This document shows positions 1 through 7,682 of a stretch of 53,712 nucleotides of DNA, piece after piece. Under the pieces are notes generated by a model, which saw only the letters and a program-made list of their open reading frames with translations, was not told where the DNA came from and did not search any database. Position numbers and translations under genes: made by a program. The stretch is from an uncultured Prevotella sp. (lineage in GTDB: Bacteria > Bacteroidota > Bacteroidia > Bacteroidales > Bacteroidaceae), in assembly GCA_900553595.1 (NCBI GenBank), contig USEC01000012.1, positions 1 through 53,712 on the forward strand, read 5' to 3'. Position 1 is the first letter of the stretch. Each line of letters starts with the position of its first letter.

Positions 1-66
1 AAATGCTCAATTCAATTGTTTGCTTCCCTAATTAAGTTTTCGGACGGCCTCCCCCTGTCTCCTTGT

Positions 67-1059
67 TTACTCGTCCCCTCGTTTACTTACCCTCTCTCGT
101 GCCATCCTTTCCGCATCGGCTCTGGCGGGTTTGCCGGTTTCCGTCGTGGGTATGGCAGGGACGGTGAAGAAGTGCTTGGGCATTTGGAAACGAGAAAGGT
201 GGAGGGAGCAGAGCGACCGGATGGGCTGAAGGTCGGGGGCGGTGGTGAGCAGGACGACGGCTTCGCCGAATTTCTCGTCGGGTACTTTGGTTATGATGAA
301 CGGGTGGGGCAGGTGTGGGCACAGTATCGCCTCGATTTCTTCTATCTGCAACTTTATGCCGCCACTGCAAATCACGTTGTCGCGTCGTCCGATGATGCGG
401 AACTGCCGTCCGTCGGACGACAGTCGGGCGATGTCGTTGGTGATGAGCGGATGCTTGCACACTTCGGGAGCGTCGATGATGAGGCACCCTTCGCTGTCGG
501 TGCTGATGCCGACGCCGTCGAAAGGCGAATACCATTCGCTTGCCTCGCTGCCACTGAGCCGCCGCAAAGCTATGTGCGACAGGGTCTCTGTCATGCCGTA
601 AGTGCTCCATACGGCGTTGGGGAAGGTGCGCAGTTCCTTTGCCAATTGCTCGTCGATAGCACCTCCGCCGATAATGAGATGCTTTGTTTTGCGCAGCAAA
701 TCACGCTCCTGCGCCACTTGCAGACTGTTATATACCTGCATCGGCACCATTGCTGCGAATGTCGGGGCGGAGGCGAGTCCTGCCAACGGATGTCCCGACG
801 GCTTCACACTGATGAGTTGCAACCCTGCCACTATGGAGCGCACCACCATCATTTTACCGGCAATATAGTCGAGCGGCATGCACAGAAGGGCCGTGTCGCC
901 GGCTTTCAGTCCGAGAAAACGGCATGTCGTGCGTGCGCTTGCCTCCATGCGTTTCTTTTCCACCCATAGGGGTTTTGGTGTGCCGGTAGAGCCGCTTGTG
1001 TGTACGAGCAGCCGGTCGTTGTCGTTGTTCCAGTCGTCTATGAATTGCTGTAAGGTCAT
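67..1059 (-). CDS. menE: O-succinylbenzoate-CoA ligase (MenE)
   Basis: A 330-residue AMP-forming acyl-CoA ligase that activates o-succinylbenzoate to its CoA thioester in cytoplasmic menaquinone synthesis. The phosphate-binding motif HTSGSTGTPKP lies near residue 20, YGMTET in the middle, GRRDNVICSGGIKLQIEE follows, and a late PTTETGKPAR supplies the C-terminal lysine. It is shorter than the roughly 450-residue proteobacterial and Bacillus enzymes, as is usual in Bacteroidetes as far as I recall, because the N-terminal part before the phosphate loop is almost absent. It is the last gene of the minus-strand men operon, 58 bases after menC. The identity rests on both motifs and operon position. 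Confidence 0.93.
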   Translation of the reverse strand: MTLQQFIDDWNNDNDRLLVHTSGSTGTPKPLWVEKKRMEASARTTCRFLGLKAGDTALLCMPLDYIAGKMMVVRSIVAGLQLISVKPSGHPLAGLASAPTFAAMVPMQVYNSLQVAQERDLLRKTKHLIIGGGAIDEQLAKELRTFPNAVWSTYGMTETLSHIALRRLSGSEASEWYSPFDGVGISTDSEGCLIIDAPEVCKHPLITNDIARLSSDGRQFRIIGRRDNVICSGGIKLQIEEIEAILCPHLPHPFIITKVPDEKFGEAVVLLTTAPDLQPIRSLCSLHLSRFQMPKHFFTVPAIPTTETGKPARADAERMARERVSKRGDE

Positions 1060-1117
1060 GTGCTGTCGTAGCGTTAAGATGTTGAAATGATCGGAAGGGC
1101 TGAAGAAACCGTCGCCG

Positions 1118-2182
1118 CTACACTTCGAATGTGCCGGAAAAAGCTTGCTGTGCCGGGCAGAACCATAGTTGGTCGCCGCGTATTTCGAGCGGCATTTCGA
1201 TGTTGTCGGTGAACAGTGCGCCAGTGCCCAAGCCTTGCGGCATGGTGATGTGGGAACCGTAGGTGAGGGCGGTGAAATGTGCTATGGCATTGAGTCCGAT
1301 GTTGCTTTCGAGAGCACTCGTTATCCACGAACCTATGCCACGCTCGTTTGCCATGTCAATCCATTCCCTGCTGCCGTGCATTCCGCCGTGAAGCGATGGC
1401 TTGAGTATGATGTATGCAGGGCGGATGGTGTCGAGCAGAAGAGCCTTTTGTGCGGTGTCGTTCACTCCGATGAGTTCCTCGTCGAGGGCTATGGGCAGTG
1501 GCGATGCGGCGCACAGTGCTGCCATGACATCCCACTGGTGTTGCTTTATGGGTTGCTCGATGGAGTGTATGTCGTATTGTGCAAGGCGGTTGAGCTTGTC
1601 GATGGCGTCGTCGGGCGAAAAACCGCCGTTGGCATCCACACGAAGTTCTATTTCGTCTTTGCTGAAATGGCGGCGTATGTGCCTTATCAGTTCCAACTCC
1701 TTTTCAAAGTCAATGGCACCAATCTTTAGTTTCACGCAGCGAAATCCTGCCTTCATCTTCTCTTCCAGTCTGCCAAGCATCTCGTCGAAACTGCCCATCC
1801 ACACCAGTCCGTTGATGGGAATACCCTCCTCGCCACGGGCAAAGGGAGTGTCGGAGAGACTTGTTGTTCCGCGTTGCAGATGCAGCAGTGCCGTCTCCAT
1901 ACCGAAGAGCATGGAGGGATATGGGCGCAGAAGGTCGTAGTCGATTGTTCCCGTCAGTTCCATGTTTCGACACATTTCTTTTAGTGTCTGCTCATAGTCT
2001 GGTGAGGCGTCGCAACTCAAATCGGGCAGCGGTGCACACTCGCCGATACCTTTCCGTCCCGGCATTTCGTCGGCAGTGAGTTCGAGCAGCCATATCTTCC
2101 GTGTGGTGTATATGCCGCGTGATGTGCCGGCAGGCTGCTTGAAGTGCAGCAGCCTGGGGATGATTCTGAAGTGAAAACTCAT
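1118..2182 (-). CDS. menC: o-succinylbenzoate synthase (MenC)
   Basis: A 354-residue enolase-superfamily dehydratase that turns SHCHC into o-succinylbenzoate. The catalytic pattern is visible: KLKIG for the first lysine pair, RVDANGG and IEQP for the first metal-ligand Asp and Glu, ALDEE for the next Asp, and ILKPS for the second catalytic lysine. An N-terminal capping region precedes the barrel. It starts 19 bases after the menB stop and is followed by menE. Sequence families alone cannot separate MenC from N-acylamino acid racemases or dipeptide epimerases, but the menB/menD/menE context decides it. Confidence 0.93.
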   Translation of the reverse strand: MSFHFRIIPRLLHFKQPAGTSRGIYTTRKIWLLELTADEMPGRKGIGECAPLPDLSCDASPDYEQTLKEMCRNMELTGTIDYDLLRPYPSMLFGMETALLHLQRGTTSLSDTPFARGEEGIPINGLVWMGSFDEMLGRLEEKMKAGFRCVKLKIGAIDFEKELELIRHIRRHFSKDEIELRVDANGGFSPDDAIDKLNRLAQYDIHSIEQPIKQHQWDVMAALCAASPLPIALDEELIGVNDTAQKALLLDTIRPAYIILKPSLHGGMHGSREWIDMANERGIGSWITSALESNIGLNAIAHFTALTYGSHITMPQGLGTGALFTDNIEMPLEIRGDQLWFCPAQQAFSGTFEV

Positions 2183-2201
2183 TTCTGCTGATGGTTACGA
2201 C

Positions 2202-3029
2202 TTATGGTAGTTTGGGATATTTCTTGAAATCGGGTTTGCGTTTTTCCAAGAAAGCGCGTCCGCCTTCTTGTGCTTCGTCGAGGAAGTAGTAGAGCATGGT
2301 AGCGTCGCCGGCCAGTTCCTGTATGCCGGCCTGCCCGTCGAGTTCGGCATTCAGTCCCGCCTTTATCATGCGCAGGGCGAGCGGACTGCGTTCCATCATC
2401 GTCTCCGCCCATTCCACACAGGTGTCTTCAAGCTTGTCGAAAGGCACTACGGCGTTCACCATACCCATACGTTCGGCTTCGGCGGCACTGTACTGGCGGC
2501 AGAGGAACCATATTTCGCGCGCCTTTTTCTGTCCCACGATGCGTGCCAGATAGCTTGCTCCGAAACCGGCGTCGAACGAACCCACCTTCGGACCCGTCTG
2601 TCCGAAAATGGCATTCTCGCTTGCTATGGTGAGGTCGCAGACGAGGTGCAGCACATGTCCGCCGCCGATGGCATAGCCGTTCACCATTGCTATGACCGGT
2701 TTTGGCAGCGAACGAATCTGCTTCTGCACATCAAGCACGTTGAGGCGCGGCACACCGTCGTCGCCGATATATCCGCCACGGCCTTTCACATTCATGTCGC
2801 CACCAGAGCAGAAAGCCTTGTCGCCGGCACCGGTGAGAATCACGACGCCTATGCGCTGTGCTTCGCGACACCATGCGAAAGCCTGACTCATCTCCCATGT
2901 GGTGCGAGGAGTGAACGCATTGCGGTAGCGTGGGCGGTTGATTGTTATTTTGGCAATACCGTTATATTCTTCGAAAAGTATTTCCTTGAAGTCGAAGCCT
3001 TCAATCTTTTTCCATTCTCTTGTTTCCAT
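2202..3029 (-). CDS. menB: 1,4-dihydroxy-2-naphthoyl-CoA synthase (MenB)
   Basis: A 275-residue crotonase-fold enzyme that closes the second ring, converting o-succinylbenzoyl-CoA to DHNA-CoA. The oxyanion-hole segment FCSGGDMNVKGRGGY, the GPKVGSFDAGFGASYLAR block and the following KKAREIWFLCRQY stretch are close to the conserved MenB signature. The length matches the family. Only two bases separate it from menD upstream, so translation is probably coupled. In pathway terms menE makes its substrate and the hotdog thioesterase at 5813-6229 is the likely next enzyme. Confidence 0.96.
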   Translation of the reverse strand: METREWKKIEGFDFKEILFEEYNGIAKITINRPRYRNAFTPRTTWEMSQAFAWCREAQRIGVVILTGAGDKAFCSGGDMNVKGRGGYIGDDGVPRLNVLDVQKQIRSLPKPVIAMVNGYAIGGGHVLHLVCDLTIASENAIFGQTGPKVGSFDAGFGASYLARIVGQKKAREIWFLCRQYSAAEAERMGMVNAVVPFDKLEDTCVEWAETMMERSPLALRMIKAGLNAELDGQAGIQELAGDATMLYYFLDEAQEGGRAFLEKRKPDFKKYPKLP

Positions 3030-3031
3030 AT

Positions 3032-4735
3032 TTATGTCTTTTTCATTTCCTTTTTAATTCCTTTGCGCAGTTCTGAGTAGTATTCTTCCAGCGTGGAAGC
3101 ATCGGTTTCGGCATCGGTGAACACTTCGAGCAGCATGGGGCGTGCCGACTCATGGGTGAACAGACATTCGATTTCTGTCTGCATTTCCTCCATGTTGTGT
3201 GCCGAGGCGTATGCTATGCCGTTCTGCAGGCAGATGCCTTGCGCACTGGTGGAATGGTTTGCTTCGATGAACCGTTCGGCGGCGGGACTCGACTGCAAGC
3301 CTTTCAGTTGGCGGAAGATACCTCCTCCTCCGTTGTTGAGCAGCAGTATGCGCAGCCGACCGTCGATGCATTGGTTCCAAAGGGCGTTCTGATCGTAGAA
3401 GAAACTCAGGTCGCCCGTGACGCATACCACTGTCCCATCAGTGGCAAGCGAGAAGCCGGCGGCGGTGGAGAGACAGCCCTCGATGCCGTTCACACCGCGG
3501 TTGCACCACACGTAATGCTTGGCGTAGATGTTGGCAAGGCGTATGGCTGTGCTGTTGGCATAGTGCGTGTGTATGTCGTTACTGCCGCAGCCGATTCTCT
3601 CTTCGAGGCACTTCACTGCCGACATCTGCGAGAATGTCGGTGTGAACGCTTTTGAATGGAGCGTGGCATTGGCGAGAGACTGACGCCAGACGGCATGGAA
3701 AAGTTTCTTTTCCGTGTCGCTGTCGTTGCTGAAAGCCGTTGCCAGTGAGAGCAGAAGGTGGTCGATGTCCTGACTGTCGGCGCACTCGACGATACCTTCA
3801 AGCCACATGGTGGGGTCGGGAGTGGTGCTTGCGTCGGTGGTAATGAGGTAGGTACGGGCTTCCGAGTTTCTGAGAAAACGGCGTGCTGCCTTGCTCACGA
3901 GTGTGTCGCCCACATATATAATAAGGTCGGGCATGAGTCTGTCGGTTTCCTGTGAGCATCTTATCACTTCGTCGAAGAACAGCGTCTTGCCGCTGTTGTT
4001 GCTGAGTGGTTCGCTGAAAACGGTGACGACATTTGTCAGAACCTCCATTGTCTGTGTGCTGATGGCGTCCTTTGTAGTTTGACCGATGACGATGAGTGGG
4101 CGCTGCGCATTACTCGTTTCGTTGAGCAGCAGGGTGGGTATGGCGTGCGAATAACACCTCGTTATGGGGCGGAAAGCTCTTTCTTTCGGCAGTTCGGGGG
4201 TGTCGAAGGTGAACAGAGGTTCACTTATCGGGACATTGATATGTACCGGTGCGAATCCATGAACGCCGCTTTGGAAGAGGGCTTCGTTTATGAGTCGGTT
4301 ACAGAGCCATCGTGTCTCGTCGTCGTGTGGTTCGGGCAGGTTCACTGCCTTGCGCACAAAGGGTTGCAAGGCATTGGGCTGTGGCAGTGTCTGTCCGTCG
4401 AGTTGTTCTATCCACTGCTGCGGACGGTCGGCCGAAACCACTATGAGCGGTATGTGCTGATAGTGTGCCTCGGCTATGGCTGGAGCCAGATTGAGCAGTG
4501 CCGACCCGGAGGTGACGCACACCACCACCGGCTTCTGCGTGGCCTGTGCCATGCCGATGGCGTAGAAGCCTGCCGACCTTTCGTCGGTGACAGGCCAACA
4601 TTTTATGTTGTCGCACTCGTTGAGGTTGTGCACAATGGGTGCGTTGCGGCTGCCGGGACACACCACGGCGTTCTCTATGCCGTGTGCGATGAGCAGCGAT
4701 GTGAGTATGTTGATGTTCTGTTTGTTGCTAAACAT
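3032..4735 (-). CDS. menD: SEPHCHC synthase (MenD)
   Basis: A thiamine-diphosphate enzyme of about 567 residues that joins isochorismate and 2-oxoglutarate in the first committed menaquinone step. The N-terminal VCPGSRNAPI motif is the MenD hallmark. Near the C terminus NRGVNGIEGCLSTAAG is followed by the ThDP/Mg motif, from GDLSFFYDQN to LLNNGGGGIF. I place the start at the ATG at 4735; an in-frame TTG two codons upstream is possible but less likely. It follows menF by 13 bases and precedes menB by two, in the middle of the operon. Confidence 0.95.
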   Translation of the reverse strand: MFSNKQNINILTSLLIAHGIENAVVCPGSRNAPIVHNLNECDNIKCWPVTDERSAGFYAIGMAQATQKPVVVCVTSGSALLNLAPAIAEAHYQHIPLIVVSADRPQQWIEQLDGQTLPQPNALQPFVRKAVNLPEPHDDETRWLCNRLINEALFQSGVHGFAPVHINVPISEPLFTFDTPELPKERAFRPITRCYSHAIPTLLLNETSNAQRPLIVIGQTTKDAISTQTMEVLTNVVTVFSEPLSNNSGKTLFFDEVIRCSQETDRLMPDLIIYVGDTLVSKAARRFLRNSEARTYLITTDASTTPDPTMWLEGIVECADSQDIDHLLLSLATAFSNDSDTEKKLFHAVWRQSLANATLHSKAFTPTFSQMSAVKCLEERIGCGSNDIHTHYANSTAIRLANIYAKHYVWCNRGVNGIEGCLSTAAGFSLATDGTVVCVTGDLSFFYDQNALWNQCIDGRLRILLLNNGGGGIFRQLKGLQSSPAAERFIEANHSTSAQGICLQNGIAYASAHNMEEMQTEIECLFTHESARPMLLEVFTDAETDASTLEEYYSELRKGIKKEMKKT

Positions 4736-4748
4736 CGGCAAATGTCTT

Positions 4749-5816
4749 TTAATCGTTTGGTTGAAGCACGTTTCTCATTGTCTCCATTTTGGCTTCGGTC
4801 TCTTCCCATTCATGTTCCTCGATGCTCTCTTTGAGCAGTCCGCCGCCGGCAAAGAGTAGCGTTTCGTCTTGCTTGACTTTCATGCAGCGCAGCGATACAT
4901 ACAGATGTGTGTCGCCGTCGGCATCTATCGGACCTGAGAATCCGCTGTAATAGAGTCGTGGCTCCGACTCGTTGGCGATGATGAACTCCTGCGTTTCGTG
5001 CTTGGGTATGCCGCATACGGCTGGTGTCGGGTGCAGGGCGTTGAGAAGGTCGCCAAGTCGTGAGGTGTCGTTCAGACGGAAGTTTATGTCGGTACGCAGG
5101 TGTACGAGGTTGCCGGCGCGTGTGGTGTAGGGACCGGTGGTGCTGAAGTCGCTTGCGAAATGCTCTATGCACTCCTTGATGTAGGTCTCCACATAGTGCT
5201 GTTCCTGGCGGTTCTTCTCGCTCCATGCAATCTCCGTTTCCGCAAGACCATTGCCGTAGGGCGTGTCGAAGAGCAGCTGCTTTCCGCTGAGCCGCATTGT
5301 TCCTGCCAGTGCCATGGTGCTCATGTCGCCGCGATTGCCGCTCAGAAGTATTTCGGGTGTGGCAACAAGCCATGTGCCGCTGATGTCGGTTGAGAAGAGT
5401 GTGACAAACATCCGGGGGTACATCTCGCATGCTGTTTTGAAAATCCGCAACGGGTCGTTGGCGTGACTTAGCTTCATTTTCAGACTGCGTGCAAGCACTA
5501 TCTTGCTGAAAGTATTGTTGGCGAGCTGCGAGTGGAAGTTCTTGAAGTCGGTGTGGTAATGCTTCCGCATCTCCGTGCCGTTGTCGTTGAGGGGTGTCGG
5601 CTCGGTGTCGATGTTGCGCAGAGGCAAGCTGTCGGCCGCTTTCCACTCGGCAGGAATCAGTAGGATGGGGCATTCGGCACTCGGCGCAAAGGGGGCTATG
5701 ACGAAACCCTTGCGACCGTTCAGCTCGGCAAGCGACCCTATCGTTTCCGGTTCGTCGTGCAGGCGGTTGAGCATGAATTGCTTCTGTCGTGGCAGCCTGT
5801 AGGCAACAAAACTCAT
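4749..5816 (-). CDS. menF: Isochorismate synthase (MenF-like)
   Basis: A chorismate-binding enzyme of about 355 residues that isomerises chorismate to isochorismate for MenD. Visible motifs are KIVLARS, MALAGTMR, YYSGFSGPIDADGD and the C-terminal GGGLLKESIEEHEWEETEAKM, the conserved end of the isochorismate/salicylate/anthranilate synthase family. The frame is open for 68 codons further upstream, but that part is arginine-rich shadow sequence over the thioesterase gene. I chose the ATG at 5816 (MSFVAYRL) because it overlaps the thioesterase stop as ATGA, a coupling arrangement. The men context favours menaquinone over siderophore use. Confidence 0.93.
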   Translation of the reverse strand: MSFVAYRLPRQKQFMLNRLHDEPETIGSLAELNGRKGFVIAPFAPSAECPILLIPAEWKAADSLPLRNIDTEPTPLNDNGTEMRKHYHTDFKNFHSQLANNTFSKIVLARSLKMKLSHANDPLRIFKTACEMYPRMFVTLFSTDISGTWLVATPEILLSGNRGDMSTMALAGTMRLSGKQLLFDTPYGNGLAETEIAWSEKNRQEQHYVETYIKECIEHFASDFSTTGPYTTRAGNLVHLRTDINFRLNDTSRLGDLLNALHPTPAVCGIPKHETQEFIIANESEPRLYYSGFSGPIDADGDTHLYVSLRCMKVKQDETLLFAGGGLLKESIEEHEWEETEAKMETMRNVLQPND

Positions 5817-6229
5817 TTCTTGCTTTGGTTTAGGATGAAGTTGGTTATATCTACGGCGGAAATGAGTTCGCCGGCACTGTTGGTTATCTCTATGTGCCAC
5901 ACATGAAGTGTGCGCCCCTTGTGCAGGATGCGTGCCGTTGCGGTGACGGTGTCGCCTTCGAGTACTGCCTTTACATGGTTGGCACTCACGTTTATTCCCA
6001 CGCAAATCTTGTTGGGGCATAGTGCCATGGAACCTACGCCGGAGAGGTTTTCGGCCAAGGCGAGTGTGGCTCCGCCGCTGAGGAAGCCGAACACCTGACG
6101 GTTTCTCTCGTCCACTTTCATGCGTGCCTGGCAGGTGTCGGGTTCCGGGGTGGAAAGAAATTCCATGCCGAGAGTCTGCGACAGTCCGTCCTTACTTAAC
6201 AATATGTCTTTAACGCGTTCTATATCCAT
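5813..6229 (-). CDS. Hotdog-fold acyl-CoA thioesterase, probable DHNA-CoA hydrolase
   Basis: A 138-residue PaaI/YdiI-type hotdog thioesterase. The core GFLSGGATLALAENLSGVGS corresponds to the family's HGG...LAE catalytic segment: the Glu is kept, while the usual His before GG reads Ser. The operon position directly before menF makes hydrolysis of DHNA-CoA to DHNA the most likely role, filling the step between MenB and MenA. The stop overlaps the menF start by four bases. The upstream gap to aroB is 133 bases and contains a small GC hairpin. A broader acyl-CoA thioesterase is the alternative. Confidence 0.85.
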   Translation of the reverse strand: MDIERVKDILLSKDGLSQTLGMEFLSTPEPDTCQARMKVDERNRQVFGFLSGGATLALAENLSGVGSMALCPNKICVGINVSANHVKAVLEGDTVTATARILHKGRTLHVWHIEITNSAGELISAVDITNFILNQSKK

Positions 6230-6362
6230 AGTCGTTTCCTTTCGTTTTCTTGATTTTTATGAAGTTCCACAAGTCTTCATTCTGCTGACATCCGGCTTTC
6301 CTGTCTGCCGGGAACATACGGGAGAGAGGCGGAACTTGAGTTCATTATATTCAGTCTGGCAT

Positions 6363-7415
6363 TCAGATGCCGTCGCGGAAGAAGTCGAGAGCTTCGAATA
6401 TCTCGTTCTTTGTGGCTGTCTGGTTGATGCGTATGTTGCCTATTCCGCCGAGCAGGGTGAAGTTTATCCTTCCTGCAATGTTCTTCTTGTCGTGTGTCAT
6501 CAGACTGTAAAGTGCTTCGTAGTCATCGCAGGTGATGCCGAGAGTGCCGTAGTTTTCGTGGATGAAAGCCACGGTCTGGCGCAGCTGTTCGGTGGGGAAG
6601 CCGGTCTTTGTGGCACTCAGATACAGTTCTGCCACAAGTCCGTAAGCCACGGCATAACCGTGCAGTATTGGTGTGCCTTGCTGCATTGCCCACGACTCGA
6701 AGGCGTGTCCCACGGTGTGACCGAGGTTCAGAGCCTTGCGTATGCCGTGCTCCAGAGGGTCGGCAAGCACAATGCGTTCCTTCACCGCCACCGAGTCGGC
6801 CACCATCTTCTGCAACACGGTGAGGTCGGGCGTGTCGAGATTGAAGTTCACCGCTTCCGCCCACATCTTCTCATCGCTTATCAGTGCGTGCTTGAGCATT
6901 TCGCTATAGCCTGAACGTATGTTTTGTGTGTCGAGCGAATCGAGGAAGTGCGTGTCGAGAATGACGAAGCGGCTGTCGTTGAACACGCCGATTTCGTTTT
7001 TCAGTCCGTTGAAGTTAATCCCCGTCTTTCCGCCCACCGAAGCGTCGGTCATGGCGAGAAGCGTTGTGGGGATGTTGATGAAGTTGATGCCCCGCTTGAA
7101 TGTTGATGCCGCAAAGCCGCCGAGGTCGGTCACCATTCCTCCTCCGAGATTTATCAGGCAGGAGTGGCGTGTGGCTCCGCCGGAGCCCAATGCCGTCCAC
7201 ACATGGGCGAGCGAATGCAGGTCCTTATGTGTGTCAGAGGGTTCTATCGTGATGACATTGGCGTCGCTGAGACACGGGAATGTCACGATTTTCTGAAGGC
7301 AAAGCTTGCGTGTGGTGGTGTCGGTGAGTATGAACACCTTGTCGTGCTCACATTCAGCCAAGGCTTTCTCAAGCTCCTTTTCTATGTTTTCCGAAATGAT
7401 TACTCTTTGGTTCAT
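6363..7415 (-). CDS. aroB: 3-dehydroquinate synthase (AroB)
   Basis: A 350-residue NAD- and metal-dependent enzyme that makes 3-dehydroquinate from DAHP in the shikimate pathway. The NAD-binding LGGGMVTDLGGF, the substrate-binding TTLLAMTDASVGGKTGIN, and the metal ligands in SEMLKHAL, NLGHTVGHAFE and LHGYAVAYG are all present. It is the first gene of the minus-strand run that continues into the menaquinone genes, so chorismate supply may be co-transcribed with its use. Two TATCTTTG promoter boxes lie just upstream in a repeated leader (7433-7518). Confidence 0.96.
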   Translation of the reverse strand: MNQRVIISENIEKELEKALAECEHDKVFILTDTTTRKLCLQKIVTFPCLSDANVITIEPSDTHKDLHSLAHVWTALGSGGATRHSCLINLGGGMVTDLGGFAASTFKRGINFINIPTTLLAMTDASVGGKTGINFNGLKNEIGVFNDSRFVILDTHFLDSLDTQNIRSGYSEMLKHALISDEKMWAEAVNFNLDTPDLTVLQKMVADSVAVKERIVLADPLEHGIRKALNLGHTVGHAFESWAMQQGTPILHGYAVAYGLVAELYLSATKTGFPTEQLRQTVAFIHENYGTLGITCDDYEALYSLMTHDKKNIAGRINFTLLGGIGNIRINQTATKNEIFEALDFFRDGI

Positions 7416-7432
7416 AATTCTGATTAATGCGA

Positions 7433-7518
7433 CCTATCTTATGCAAAGATAGTGCCAGCGAGTGCAATGAAAGCTTGCTTTCTTATTGCCGAGTGCCAGC
7501 CTATCTTATGCAAAGATA
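7433..7518 (-). promoter_or_regulatory. Twin promoter and hairpin leader of aroB (repeat family C, copy 1)
   Basis: Read on the minus strand, the exact 19-mer TATCTTTGCATAAGATAGG occurs twice, at 7518-7500 and 7451-7433. Each copy carries a Bacteroidetes -7 box (TAnnTTTG). Between them is the hairpin GAAAGC-AA-GCTTTC (7482-7469), flanked by CACTCG repeats. The inner box has a TTTC -33-like element 17 bases upstream, inside the hairpin arm. A diverged copy of the same unit lies at 29249-29315. The promoter call is by consensus only. Confidence 0.65.
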
Positions 7519-7596
7519 CGGTTTTATTCTGAATTAACCTTGCTTGTCGTGGCAATAACTTTCCGTCGGGTGCAACGCAACATTAGGGCACGAAAA

Positions 7597-7677
7597 AAAC
7601 AAGGCTTCTTTGTGTCGTAAAGAAGCCTTGTTTGCGTTGTAAAGAAGCCTTGTTTGGAAGGTAAAGAAGCCTTGTTT
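7597..7677. repeat. 22-bp-pitch quasi-palindrome array, copy A1
   Basis: Four 15-mers start at 7597, 7619, 7641 and 7663. The first reads AAACAAGGCTTCTTT and the other three read its reverse complement AAAGAAGCCTTGTTT. The 7-base spacers (GTGTCGT, GCGTTGT, GGAAGGT) are not conserved. The array ends six bases before the ccsBA stop codon, between ccsBA and aroB. Three more four-unit copies are at 22860, 40148 and 50913. Confidence 0.9.
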
Positions 7678-7682
7678 TGAAA

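Noticed and set aside
5817..6020. Extended N terminus of menF (68 more codons)
   Set aside because: The extra residues are Arg/His-rich shadow sequence over the thioesterase gene, and the ATGA overlap marks a better start.
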